DNA of 53,718 nt from an uncultured Prevotella sp. (GTDB lineage: Bacteria; Bacteroidota; Bacteroidia; Bacteroidales; Bacteroidaceae): NCBI GenBank assembly GCA_947167845.1, contig CAMVJQ010000011.1, positions 1-53,718 of the forward strand, given 5' to 3'. Of the stretch, positions 1-8,141 are shown in pieces. Positions within the stretch are counted from its first letter, which is position 1; the number at the start of each line of letters is the position of its first letter. The notes beneath the pieces were generated by a model that did not search any database, had not been told where the DNA came from, and saw only the letters and a list, made by a program, of their open reading frames with translations. The position numbers and the translations under genes are program-made.

Positions 1-101
1 TTGAGTTGTAACAAATTAATCCGGCAAAGGTATAACAGGCTGATGAAGCCTTTTTCGTAGCATTAAATACCTACTTCATGTTAATCTGCTTTTGCTGGCC
101 G

Positions 102-446
102 TCACAGGTGGGCAATGCTCAAAACACCGGCGCAGATCCAATTCTCTAATGTATTAGAGCGACCAGAAATCGAGCGATTGAGATTGCAGGTCGGAGTATC
201 TGCATAAAGACAGTCACCAACGATGTGCGCCCCATTCTCCCTGAGTTCACGGCAGAAAGCATCGGCACAGATGCCGTTATCGCCCCTATTGCCATGAGCC
301 ACCATAACGGCGAGGTTCTTGCCCCTCAGACTGGCACAACGGAACATCTGGACGGCATACTGCCAATGCGGTGACAGATTGCCACCATCCTGAAACTCGA
401 CGGCATTTTGAGTAATTATGATGAAGCAAATATGAAAAGGGCAATG
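102..446 (-). pseudogene. Flavodoxin-like C-terminal remnant
   Basis: An open frame of about 115 codons follows the stop codon of the metallopeptidase gene in the same reading frame and ends at a TGA (102-104). It has no ATG, GTG or TTG until residue MFRCASL (347), which lies in mid-domain. The translation has a flavodoxin-like order: a hydrophobic strand (CFIIITQ), a NLSPHWQYAVQMF helix, then GKNLAVMVAHGNRGD and a closing segment with ENGAHIVGDCLY. This resembles the second half of flavodoxin-fold proteins (strand, 'gK.vavfvtHGn', helix, 'Ga.ivgd'). The FMN-binding N-terminal half is absent. I read it as a decayed gene tail. The family call is tentative; another Rossmann-like fold is possible. 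Confidence 0.35.
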
Positions 447-1088
447 CTACTCATCTTCGTCTTCCTCCATCTTGCAGATTTGCCTTGTTTCTTTGACCTT
501 CGGTCGAGCCTGCTCACGCTCGGATGATTCGGAGCAAGCTCCAATCTTCACTCGCTTAATCGCAGCCTTCCTGGCTTCCTTCCAACGAGGGAAGAACTTG
601 TCCATCAGCGCATGGAAACGGGCATTATGGCTAGGTTCCAACAAATGGCAAAGTTCATGAACTACCACGTGCTCGACACACCATTCCGGCAACAGCAGCA
701 GATAGGCAGAGAAGCAGATGGACTTGTTCCTGACATTGCAGACACCCCATCGTGATATCATCGCCTTATAATATACAATGGTTGGCTTCACGCCCATCTC
801 CTTGGCGTGGCTCTCCACCATCGGCTCTATCAGGGCTTTCAGTCGCCGCAGGGCATCGTCAGCCTGTTCCCTCGTCTTTAGCGGCAGCTGATTATAAAAG
901 TCAGCCCTGCGCTTCTGGCTCTCGTAGGTTTTCTTACGTGCCTCGGCTATCCACTCGCGGTGTTCCTCAATGAACCGTTCTACCTCTTTCTTAGGCATGC
1001 CAATGGGTGCCGACACATGCACATCGCCGTTCTTCACGATACGCATCGACAGCCTCCTGGTTCTCCTGTATGTCACCTGTATTGCCAT
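447..1088 (-). CDS. YgjP-like (DUF45) zinc metallopeptidase
   Basis: The 213-residue product has the YgjP/DUF45 layout. An N-terminal beta region (ITYRRTRR-type start, here VTYRRTRRLSMRIVKNG) is followed by a charged helix and then the zinc site HELCHLLEPSHNARFHALM at about residues 142-160. The two histidines of HExxH-like HELCH and the later H of SHNARF match the SprT/WLM-type gluzincin arrangement. Family members are cytosolic metallopeptidases of unclear substrate, often near restriction or toxin genes. The C-terminus is acidic (EEDEDE). It starts one base after the TSUP gene ends, so it is almost certainly co-transcribed and translationally coupled with it. The start at MAIQVTYR fits the family length. 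Confidence 0.8.
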   Translation of the reverse strand: MAIQVTYRRTRRLSMRIVKNGDVHVSAPIGMPKKEVERFIEEHREWIAEARKKTYESQKRRADFYNQLPLKTREQADDALRRLKALIEPMVESHAKEMGVKPTIVYYKAMISRWGVCNVRNKSICFSAYLLLLPEWCVEHVVVHELCHLLEPSHNARFHALMDKFFPRWKEARKAAIKRVKIGACSESSEREQARPKVKETRQICKMEEDEDE

Positions 1089-1089
1089 T

Positions 1090-1818
1090 TCAATTTGTCA
1101 TTAGAATAATCACACCGCTTATGGCGATATACGCATAAACGATGTATCGGAAAATGCGATTGGGAATGCGCTTGAAGACGTAGGCTCCAAGGGTTGTGCC
1201 GATGATGACTCCACCAAGTCCGAAACAGTAGTCAGTCAGGACGGTCGTGGTGAAGAAGCCGTTATAGGCGCGCACAAAGGTCATCATCACATTGCCAATC
1301 AGAAAGTAGGTCTGCGCCATAGCCATGTAATGTTCCTTCGAAGGCTCACTCTGGATGAAATAGAGCACGGCTGGCGGGCCTTGCATGCCGAAGAAGCCTC
1401 CCATCAGTCCGCTCAGTGTTCCTGCACCAACCTGTACTCGTTTGGTTGTCGGCAACTTGATCTTCTGGCTAAACAGCGCAAAATAGATACTGATGACTAT
1501 CAAAGCCACACCCAGGATCCGCTTCAATATGTGGTCTTCAATGCGGGTCAAAGCAAAGATGGCTATGGTCGATACAACAATAAACGTCAGCAATATCGGC
1601 CAAAGTCGTTTCCAAGTGACATAGCTTCTCATTCGCCAAACGATGACAGCCGAGGTGGTAATGGCCAGAAGTCCAGAGAGAGTTGTGGCCTCGCCGTATG
1701 TAGGCAGGAAGAACGGCAGCATCGTCATGATGAAGATGCCAAAGCCGAAGCCGGTAGTGCGCTGCACAAAACTGGCCCCGATGCTCAACAGGAATATGGC
1801 TATCACAACACTACTCAT
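1090..1818 (-). CDS. TSUP/TauE-SafE family permease
   Basis: The 242-residue integral membrane protein has about eight hydrophobic segments. The N-terminal half carries the TSUP signature (GASFVQRTTGFGFGIFIM, residues about 15-32), and the second half has GGFFGMQGPPAVLYF, matching the duplicated glycine-rich motif of the sulfite/sulfonate exporter TauE/SafE superfamily. Members move sulfur-containing or organic anions across the inner membrane; the substrate cannot be told from sequence. The start codon overlaps the last 8 bases of the HipA-like gene, and the gene abuts the metallopeptidase, so the three form one transcription unit. No functional link between a permease, a kinase toxin and a peptidase is obvious. 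Confidence 0.85.
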   Translation of the reverse strand: MSSVVIAIFLLSIGASFVQRTTGFGFGIFIMTMLPFFLPTYGEATTLSGLLAITTSAVIVWRMRSYVTWKRLWPILLTFIVVSTIAIFALTRIEDHILKRILGVALIVISIYFALFSQKIKLPTTKRVQVGAGTLSGLMGGFFGMQGPPAVLYFIQSEPSKEHYMAMAQTYFLIGNVMMTFVRAYNGFFTTTVLTDYCFGLGGVIIGTTLGAYVFKRIPNRIFRYIVYAYIAISGVIILMTN

Positions 1819-2953
1819 CTTCTTCCCGTTCTCCCCATGCTTTCAGATGGTCAACGATAGTTGTCTCTACCCTACCCGTCCATTCATCAGACACACCGTA
1901 TTTCGTGGCAATCGTTCTGAACTGCTTCAGTGACGCAACCACATCGCGGATGATAGCATCAGGGCGGCGTATGCCGTTATCACGGGCAAATTGGATGGCG
2001 TCGTCACGAGTGATGCCTTGCAACTTACCGCCAATCATCAGGCAATGATCCTTATTGGGCAGATAGCCGCCTGTATCGAAGATATAGGTCATATCATAGG
2101 CTGGTGACAGCCGCCATGCGCCTTGACGATCCATGATGAACGTGAAGTTCTTGTTGTGGTCGTCGGTATTATTGGCAAGGATGTTGAATACCATACGGCG
2201 ATATAGTTCCTGGCAATCCACCTCTGGCAGATGCAACTTACGGCACACGGCAAATAGTTTTTCGTAGGTGTCGGCTTCAGGATCCATCGCTGCTAATGTC
2301 TGCGTGTGCAACTTTCCCGTCTCGTTACGGTCAAAGCGTTTTGTAAGGAAATGCTTTACACCATCCACCTCCAGCAACCGTGACTCCATCATGTTGATAC
2401 CTGCCGCTGTAGCCATTTCATAATAGGTCTGCTCCAGTTCGGCTGTCGAACGAGCCTTGTCACCAAACTTCAAGATGTAATAATCCAGGTTCGGCTCCAC
2501 ATCTATCTGTCCACTACGAATCACTCCTATTTTCCTGTCTATGGCAATGATTCCCTTTGGTTGACGACCACCTGCAGAGGTGCCGACTGCTATCAACGAC
2601 TGCAAGGTTAGCGACTCGTCAGGCAGGATTCTCACGTTGACTACGTCTTCCTCTTTCACGACTCGGCCATTAATGCGAGCATTATGGCTCTCGCTGCTCA
2701 ATCGGTTCTCTCGCTCCATGGCTATCTTCTCAGCCAAGTCAGCCAATGCCTTGATGTCTATCTGACCAGTCAACGAACCTCGTTTTATCTCTGGGACACG
2801 CTCCAGCTCTGCTGGCTTGCTACCAACGGGACGCAAGAACTCCAAGGCACCCATGCCTCGCTTTCCGATGAAGGCCCTCAACCGGTATTCCTTGAATCGA
2901 CTGCCAAGCATTTTCACCAGTTCTGGTGCTGAATAATCCGAAAAATCCTCCAT
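1811..2953 (-). CDS. HipA-like serine/threonine kinase, N-terminal domain missing
   Basis: HipA kinases phosphorylate targets such as GltX and cause growth arrest or persistence when not held by HipB. The 380-residue product has the HipA kinase core: IGKRGMGALEF near residue 30, the ATP-site loop VGTSAGGRQPKG (123-134), TKRFDR (204-209), the catalytic loop NNTDDHNKNF (261-270) and the metal-binding SPAYDMT (283-289). It begins just before the IGKRGMGALEF segment, so the roughly 100-residue N-terminal HipA domain, including the usual ADSLPD-WG stretch, is absent. Upstream DNA is AT-rich and non-coding, and a promoter is visible about 70 nt away, so the short form may be expressed. There is no HipB-like gene next to it. 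A HipT-like protein of a split system is an alternative to decay. Confidence 0.8.
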   Translation of the reverse strand: MEDFSDYSAPELVKMLGSRFKEYRLRAFIGKRGMGALEFLRPVGSKPAELERVPEIKRGSLTGQIDIKALADLAEKIAMERENRLSSESHNARINGRVVKEEDVVNVRILPDESLTLQSLIAVGTSAGGRQPKGIIAIDRKIGVIRSGQIDVEPNLDYYILKFGDKARSTAELEQTYYEMATAAGINMMESRLLEVDGVKHFLTKRFDRNETGKLHTQTLAAMDPEADTYEKLFAVCRKLHLPEVDCQELYRRMVFNILANNTDDHNKNFTFIMDRQGAWRLSPAYDMTYIFDTGGYLPNKDHCLMIGGKLQGITRDDAIQFARDNGIRRPDAIIRDVVASLKQFRTIATKYGVSDEWTGRVETTIVDHLKAWGEREEDE

Positions 2954-3024
2954 ATTGCATTACATTTTTGTAGTCTTAAATATCAAATCAATGTATAAAA
3001 TATCAATATTGTATGTTTACAGCT

Positions 3025-3057
3025 GCAAAAATAAACACATTTTTCCAAACTTCCAAA
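3025..3057 (-). promoter_or_regulatory. Promoter of the HipA-like operon
   Basis: Read on the minus strand, a -33 TTTG (3054-3057) is followed 20 nt later by TATTTTTGC (3025-3033), matching the Bacteroidota TTTG-N19/20-TAnnTTTG promoter. It leaves a leader of about 65 nt before the ATG at 2953. Confidence 0.6.
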
Positions 3058-3094
3058 CTTTTTCGGAATTGTGCGAATGATGAGCGATTTTTTG

Positions 3095-3103
3095 TACTTT
3101 TGC
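3095..3103 (+). promoter_or_regulatory. Promoter-like -7 box ahead of the transposase remnant
   Basis: TACTTTTGC matches the Bacteroidota -7 box. It points toward the remnant transposase frame at 3160 and may be the relic promoter of the lost insertion sequence. No good -33 box is seen at the right distance. Confidence 0.3.
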
Positions 3104-3159
3104 ACCCATATGGCCCAAAAGAAGCCACATCACCAATAAAAGAACGTTAAATACGTTAA

Positions 3160-3273
3160 AATGCTGCCACCAACTTCTCTCTAGTCAGCAAGATGGCTAT
3201 CGCCATTCTCAACGCAGACGAAAAGAAAGAGCCTATGCGAAGGAAGTGTCTTACTAATAAAGGGCTTTTATAG
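3160..3273 (+). mobile_element. Remnant of an ISAs1-type transposase (C-terminal tail)
   Basis: After an in-frame TAA at 3157 the plus strand reads NAATNFSLVSKMAIAILNAD, continues EKKEPMRRKCLTNKG and stops at 3271. This matches in pattern the conserved C-terminal tail of ISAs1-family DDE transposases (N-F-x-x-[IV]-x-K-[IM]-A-x-x-[IL]-L-x-x-D-x-x-K-K-x-x-x-x-x-K). Only about 37 codons remain, so the element is dead. An 8-bp inverted repeat (GAGCCTAT/ATAGGCTC) brackets the last codons, and GTTCGCAT occurs twice just downstream. The tail and the truncated HipA gene lie 200 bp apart, so an old insertion or excision event is a possible cause of the truncation. Confidence 0.5.
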
Positions 3274-3302
3274 GCTCATATCAGCAGAATTAGGTTCGCA
3301 TT

Positions 3303-3335
3303 TTTGTTTTGTTCGCATAATTTTAGTAACTTTGC
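3303..3335 (+). promoter_or_regulatory. Promoter of the AsmA-like gene
   Basis: TTTG (3303-3306), a 20-nt spacer and TAACTTTGC (3327-3335) match the Bacteroidota consensus. The predicted leader is about 35 nt to the ATG at 3374. Confidence 0.65.
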
Positions 3336-3373
3336 AAAGGAAATAAGAAAAGATTCAAATACGACAGAAGACT

Positions 3374-5356
3374 ATGAACAAATGGATAGGCAGGACATTG
3401 AAGGCCATCGGGGGCCTGACGGTGGGCACGGCGGCTCTGCTGGGCGGCGCGACATTGCTGCTCAACACTGAGACGGTGCAGCGCAAACTGCTCGAGCGGG
3501 CGACGGAGATGCTGGCCGAGAAACTGGAGACGAAGGTCACTATCGACAGCGCAAGCGTCAGCGTGGTCAAGGGGAGTGTGGGCCTCTACGGCGTGGAGAT
3601 TGAAGACCGGCAGCACCGCCGAATGCTCGGCATCAACCGACTGGAGGCCTCCGTGGAGACGGCGGCTCTGCTGAGGGACAGCGTGGTGGTGAAGTCGGCG
3701 GCCATAGAGGGACTCGACGCCCTGCTGCTGAATCCGCAAGACGGCGGGGAGGCTAACTACCAATTCGTCATCGACGCCCTGAAGAGCGACAAGAAGAAAA
3801 AAAAGAAAGACCACAGCCTGAACCTGAACATCGACAAGGCGACGCTGGACAACATACACGTGAAATACACCGTGAAGGACAAGCCCTACGAACTGACGCT
3901 CACACACCTGGAGGGCAGGATGAGCGGCGGCGACATCGAACTGAACGCTGACGGCATAGCGACACAATGGACGGCGACACTGAAAAAGGGGCCTGTCAAC
4001 AACAATACCTCCATCGCCCACCTGAAGGGCAGGATGAGCGGCAACACGGGACAGATCGACATCGACGGGCTGCACCTCAAGACCAACAACGGCCTGCCGC
4101 GCAAGAACTCGGGAAGGCCCAAGAAGGGATACTTCGACACGGGACATCTCGACATCACCGCTAGTCTGAGACTCGACATCGACTCCTTCGCCAAGGACAC
4201 GATTGCGGGACGACTGACACACTGCACGGCCATCGACACCATCACGGGCTTCGACATACGCGACCTGCACACGGCATTCACGACGGACATGAAGCGGATA
4301 CACTTCACCGACATGGTGCTGCAGCAGAGGGACACGCGCCTCTCCATCCCGCAGGCAGAGATGACACTGCCCAGCAAAAAGGAGGGACGGCGACTCTCCT
4401 ACTCCACCGGCACCATTCATGGGACGACGCTGCTGAGAGACATCGCGCGACCCTTCGCCCCCGTGCTGAAGAACTTCACCCTGCCTCTCAACCTGAGCGC
4501 GAGGATGAGCGGCACGGACAGCACGATGGCATTCCGCGACATCCGGGTGACTACTGAAGACAAGAAACTGAGCATCGCAGCAACGGGCGACATCACCAAC
4601 CTGAAGGACAAGACGAAACTCAGCGTGCGCTTCAACGTAAGCAAGATGACGGCCAAGGGCGACGTGAAGAGGCACATCATAGACCAGTTCACCGTGAAGA
4701 AACTGATGATGAAGCAGTTGGACAAATTGGGGACGGTGACCTATCAGGGACGGTTTGACGTGCTGTGGAAGAATGTCGTCTTCAAAGGCGTGGTAGGGTC
4801 GGAATGCGGCATCCTGAACGTCAACTTCGGCATCGACGGCAGCACCAAATACGTGACAGGACAGGCCAGCACCCGCAACCTCGACCTGGGCAGGGTGATG
4901 GACATGAAGGGCTTCGGCAAGGTGGAGGCAACGGCGAAGTTCAAGGTGGACATCTCGAAGCCGCGCACGGCTCTGATGCGCAGGGAGAAGGGCGGCAAAC
5001 TGCCCATCGGCTCAGTCGACGCGAGAGTAGACGACTGCAGTTACAAGGGCATCCACGTGCGCAACGTGACGGCCACGATCGTGAGCGACGGTGCCGTGGC
5101 CTCAGGCGACATCAAGCAGCACGGCAACTATCGCGACCTGTCGTGCTCGTTCTCATTCACCAACACGGAGGAGATGAACAAGATCAAAATCTCGAATCCC
5201 GGCATCAAGTTCCACAAGATGTCGGAGGAGGACAAGAAGGCCAAGCAGGAGCGGAAGCAACTGAAGAAGGAAGAGAAGGCTAAGGCCAAGGCCCTGAAGA
5301 AGGCGGAGGAAGAGAAGAGCCCCAAGAAGAAAAAGAAATTCCTGGGAATTTTCTAA
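3374..5356 (+). CDS. AsmA-like envelope protein
   Basis: The 660-residue product starts with one hydrophobic segment (about residues 8-30, IGGLTVGTAALLGGATLLL) and continues with the AsmA N-terminal pattern: LLERATEMLAEKLETKVTIDSASVS, then a repeated beta-rich fold (GVEIEDRQHRRMLGINRLEASVET and onward). AsmA/TamB-like proteins are inner-membrane anchored, span the periplasm and are linked to outer-membrane lipid or protein traffic. The last 40 residues are nearly all Lys/Glu/Arg and end in SPKKKKKFLGIF, an unusual cationic tail that may sit back on a membrane or nucleic acid. The gene stands alone with its own promoter and is convergent with the mannan operon. Its long antisense open frames reflect high GC and strong codon bias, not genes. 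Confidence 0.75.
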   Translation: MNKWIGRTLKAIGGLTVGTAALLGGATLLLNTETVQRKLLERATEMLAEKLETKVTIDSASVSVVKGSVGLYGVEIEDRQHRRMLGINRLEASVETAALLRDSVVVKSAAIEGLDALLLNPQDGGEANYQFVIDALKSDKKKKKKDHSLNLNIDKATLDNIHVKYTVKDKPYELTLTHLEGRMSGGDIELNADGIATQWTATLKKGPVNNNTSIAHLKGRMSGNTGQIDIDGLHLKTNNGLPRKNSGRPKKGYFDTGHLDITASLRLDIDSFAKDTIAGRLTHCTAIDTITGFDIRDLHTAFTTDMKRIHFTDMVLQQRDTRLSIPQAEMTLPSKKEGRRLSYSTGTIHGTTLLRDIARPFAPVLKNFTLPLNLSARMSGTDSTMAFRDIRVTTEDKKLSIAATGDITNLKDKTKLSVRFNVSKMTAKGDVKRHIIDQFTVKKLMMKQLDKLGTVTYQGRFDVLWKNVVFKGVVGSECGILNVNFGIDGSTKYVTGQASTRNLDLGRVMDMKGFGKVEATAKFKVDISKPRTALMRREKGGKLPIGSVDARVDDCSYKGIHVRNVTATIVSDGAVASGDIKQHGNYRDLSCSFSFTNTEEMNKIKISNPGIKFHKMSEEDKKAKQERKQLKKEEKAKAKALKKAEEEKSPKKKKKFLGIF

Positions 5357-5363
5357 TGCACGA

Positions 5364-5429
5364 TGCTCAATGCACAATGCTCAATGCACAATACACAACA
5401 TTATGAATTGAGAATTGAGAATTGTGCAT
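5364..5429. repeat. Tandem and inverted short repeat between convergent genes
   Basis: A 14-bp unit, TGCTCAATGCACAA, occurs twice head to tail (5364-5377, 5378-5391). Each copy contains ATGCACAAT, which is complementary to ATTGTGCAT at 5421-5429, so either copy can form a 9-bp stem with the same arm. The block also holds GAATTGAGAATTGAG. It lies between the AsmA-like gene and the epimerase, where it could act as a weak two-way terminator. Repeats of this kind are common between Bacteroidales genes. Confidence 0.6.
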
Positions 5430-5442
5430 CATAAATTGCGGA

Positions 5443-6720
5443 CTATTCTCCGCGCTCGATGATTTCCAGGCACATCCGGCTATTGTGATAGGGGCACTTC
5501 CAGAAGCCTGCCTTGTCGTCGTCGAGATTCAACGTGCCGTCAGGATGGCGGCTCCAGTGCCATTCGCCATTGTCCCAGTCGATGAGTTGCGCCTTGATGT
5601 AGTCCCAGCAGCGTACGGCACGCTCAAGGGCCTGCTCACTGCCGAAATACTGCCAGATGTTATACCAGCCCACGACGTTCTCGGCCTGCACCCACCAATG
5701 GAGGTCGTTGTCGACGTGGCCCGTGTCGAGATTGGCCTCGTGGATCATCGAGCCGTCAGGACGCAGTCCTTTCTCTGAAGCCTTTGCCACCATCTGCACG
5801 ACGGGCTCCATCTTGGCCAGCACCTCTGGGTCGCCCAGCACGAGGGCAGCCTCGTGCATGAGCCAGGAGCACTCGATATCGTGGCCGTAACTTTCCAGTC
5901 GGCCCGCACCGCGCGTCCAGTCCATCTCGAAAAAGAGGTCGAGATGATGGGTCTCGGGGTTGAGGATGCGATCGGTGAAGATACCGATGATGTTGCGCAG
6001 GGCCCCTTCCACCCTGTCGAGCGTCTCCTGATCGATGGTTATCTCGATGGGGAGCACGGAGCCGATGGCCGGCACATAGTTGCACGAAGTTCTGGCCTGC
6101 AACTCACGCAGGCAGCGCAGCAGGTTGGTGTAAGGTTCGATGATGTGCAGATGGGTGTTCTGCGACTTGGGGAAGTTGGCATCGAGCGGTGAGAGGCGCA
6201 TATCGGCGATAGGAGTCCAGTCGCGGGCCGTGGCCTCGATATAGCCGTTGTACTCACGGTCGAAGGCATGCTCCTCGATGCAGTCGAAGAGTTGGAGGGC
6301 ACACTCCAGGGCCTCGTGGTCGCCCGTGGCCCGCACATACTCCGACATACCGTAGAGGGCGAAACCGATGGCATAGAACTGCTTGCGCGTGTTGAGCGGC
6401 TCTCCCTTGCAGTCAAGGCTCCAGTAGACGCCGCCATACTCACGGTCGATGAAGTGGTCGATGAAGTTGTCCTTCGCATAGGTGGCCATCTCCAGATACT
6501 CAGGTTTGCGGAGCACACGGTAGGCGGCGGAGAACGTCCACAGGATGCGGGCATTCAGGATGGCCCCCTTCTCGGCATCCGGATGGAGCACCTCGTGACC
6601 ATCGATACGGCCATAGAAGCCGCCGTGCTCGCGGTCGACCATTCTGGTCTGCCAGAAGGGCAGGATGTTCTGCTCCAGAACATCCTGCATCTCATGTCTC
6701 ATTGTCTTGGTATTTTCCAT
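5443..6720 (-). CDS. Mannobiose (cellobiose-type) 2-epimerase, AGE family
   Basis: The 425-residue protein belongs to the N-acylglucosamine/cellobiose 2-epimerase superfamily, an (alpha/alpha)6 barrel. Visible landmarks are the N-terminal ILPFWQTRMVDREHGGFYGRID, ARILWTFSAAYR, REYGGVYWSLD, NTHLHIIEPYTNL near the middle, SYGHDIECSWL and HNSRMCLEI at the end. Conserved histidines in HLHIIEP, GHDIEC and the C-terminal YHNSRM region are the usual catalytic and binding residues. Lying directly behind the symporter and the GH130 gene, it should turn beta-1,4-mannobiose into mannosyl-glucose in the cytoplasm. It is the last gene of the operon, 3 bases after the symporter stop. Epimerisation of cellobiose or lactose is also possible for this family. 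Confidence 0.85.
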   Translation of the reverse strand: MENTKTMRHEMQDVLEQNILPFWQTRMVDREHGGFYGRIDGHEVLHPDAEKGAILNARILWTFSAAYRVLRKPEYLEMATYAKDNFIDHFIDREYGGVYWSLDCKGEPLNTRKQFYAIGFALYGMSEYVRATGDHEALECALQLFDCIEEHAFDREYNGYIEATARDWTPIADMRLSPLDANFPKSQNTHLHIIEPYTNLLRCLRELQARTSCNYVPAIGSVLPIEITIDQETLDRVEGALRNIIGIFTDRILNPETHHLDLFFEMDWTRGAGRLESYGHDIECSWLMHEAALVLGDPEVLAKMEPVVQMVAKASEKGLRPDGSMIHEANLDTGHVDNDLHWWVQAENVVGWYNIWQYFGSEQALERAVRCWDYIKAQLIDWDNGEWHWSRHPDGTLNLDDDKAGFWKCPYHNSRMCLEIIERGE

Positions 6721-6723
6721 AAA

Positions 6724-8118
6724 TTATATGATAGCACGAACTTTCTTCAATTCCTTGTTGATCTCATTGATGCGCTCAGTGGTCAGCGGGTAGAACCACA
6801 CCACGACAATGGCCAGTGCAGCGACCATCGCTGGGATGAAACTCATCAGCCAGCGGAGCACCAGCAAGGCGCTCTCAGGTTGCACGGCACCAGCCTCCAA
6901 CTGGGCAGCGTCGGTGACATAGCCGAAGCCCGAAAGGAGCCAAAGCACAGCGGCACCGCCGATGGCACCGCCGAACTTCTGGGCCATCGAGGCGGAGGAG
7001 AAGATCAGACCCGTAGAGGCGGTATGGAACTTCAACTCGGCATAGTCGCTCACGTCGGCATACATACTCCAGATGAGCGGCGACATGATACCCGTGAAGA
7101 TACTGATGATGACCTGCAGCACAAGCATCGTCCAGAAACCGCCAGGCGTGCAGGGCACGAAGAAGAAGGCCACACTGAACAGCACCAGGGCAGCATTGAC
7201 GAGGATGAACGTTGTCTTCTTTCCCAACTTGCCGGCTATAGGCACGCAAAGGGCCACGCCCAGCATGTTGGCTACCTCGCCGATGCCCAGGAACAGGCCG
7301 GAATAGAACAGGATGGAGAGGGCCATGAACGTGAGTTGGACATCGGGGCCGATGATGTCGAGGAAGAAATAGGCTACAGTGGCTCCGCGCACCGTATTGA
7401 AGAGGTTGGAGCACAGGGCCGCACCAATGAGCAGCCACCAGGGCTTGTTGGAGAGCAACGACTTGAAGTCGCTGCCGACACTCACGGTAGAGACGGTCTT
7501 CAGATGCTCCTTCGTCAGCAGGAAGCATAGGATGAACATCACGAAGCAGGCAGAGGCGATGACCACCATGCCCCAGAACCAGCCGTCAGGCGACTTGTAA
7601 CCTCCGAACATGTTGGTCAGGGGCTCCCAGAGGAAGAGAGCGAGGAACGAGCCACCGTAGGCAAAGAACATACGGAAGGAGGAGAATACAGTCTTCTCAT
7701 TAGAATCGTCGGTCATCACGCCCAGCATGGCCCCGTAGGGCACGTTGATGCCGGTATAGACAGTCATCATCAGGATATAGGTGACATACGCCCATATCAG
7801 TTTGGCACCGTAACTCCAGTCGGGGGTAGTAAAGAGCAGGATGCCGCAAATGGAGAAGAACGGAGCCACCCACAACAGGAAGGGGCGATACTTGCCCCAC
7901 TTCGTATTGGTACGGTCGGCAATGATACCCATCATCGGGTCGGACACGGCGTCCCAGATACGCGTGACAAGCACCAGCACACCAGCATCAATCAGAGAAA
8001 GCCCGAAGATGTTGGAATAGAAAATGGGAAGATAGTAGGAGAACACCTTCCAGAAGGTTGACGACGACATATCGCCGAAACCGTAACCTATCTTTTCGAT
8101 TAACTTAGTTTTAGCCAT
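6724..8118 (-). CDS. GPH-family sugar:cation symporter
   Basis: The 464-residue membrane protein has about 12 hydrophobic segments and the glycoside-pentoside-hexuronide symporter signature. The start IGYGFGDMSSSTFWKVFSYYLPIFY is followed by WDAVSDPMMGIIADRTNTKWGKYRPFLLW (about residues 55-83), where the Asp pair and GKYRP loop are typical of MelB-like carriers. It likely brings mannobiose or short manno-oligosaccharides across the inner membrane with Na+ or H+. It sits 23 bp downstream of GH130 and 3 bp upstream of the epimerase, the order expected for uptake followed by intracellular processing. No periplasmic binding protein or ABC importer for mannan sugars is present in the window. Confidence 0.85.
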   Translation of the reverse strand: MAKTKLIEKIGYGFGDMSSSTFWKVFSYYLPIFYSNIFGLSLIDAGVLVLVTRIWDAVSDPMMGIIADRTNTKWGKYRPFLLWVAPFFSICGILLFTTPDWSYGAKLIWAYVTYILMMTVYTGINVPYGAMLGVMTDDSNEKTVFSSFRMFFAYGGSFLALFLWEPLTNMFGGYKSPDGWFWGMVVIASACFVMFILCFLLTKEHLKTVSTVSVGSDFKSLLSNKPWWLLIGAALCSNLFNTVRGATVAYFFLDIIGPDVQLTFMALSILFYSGLFLGIGEVANMLGVALCVPIAGKLGKKTTFILVNAALVLFSVAFFFVPCTPGGFWTMLVLQVIISIFTGIMSPLIWSMYADVSDYAELKFHTASTGLIFSSASMAQKFGGAIGGAAVLWLLSGFGYVTDAAQLEAGAVQPESALLVLRWLMSFIPAMVAALAIVVVWFYPLTTERINEINKELKKVRAII

Positions 8119-8141
8119 ATTTGAGATTTGGGATTAGGGTT

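Noticed and set aside
3323..4675. 450-codon open frame antisense to the AsmA-like gene
   Set aside because: Low-complexity translation rich in His, Arg, Val and Gln with no domain. It is the mirror of a GC-rich gene with biased third positions, and the sense frame has clear family features.
6268..7530. 420-codon open frame antisense to the epimerase and symporter
   Set aside because: It spans two real genes and their junction, with a His/Glu-rich composition typical of an antisense shadow.
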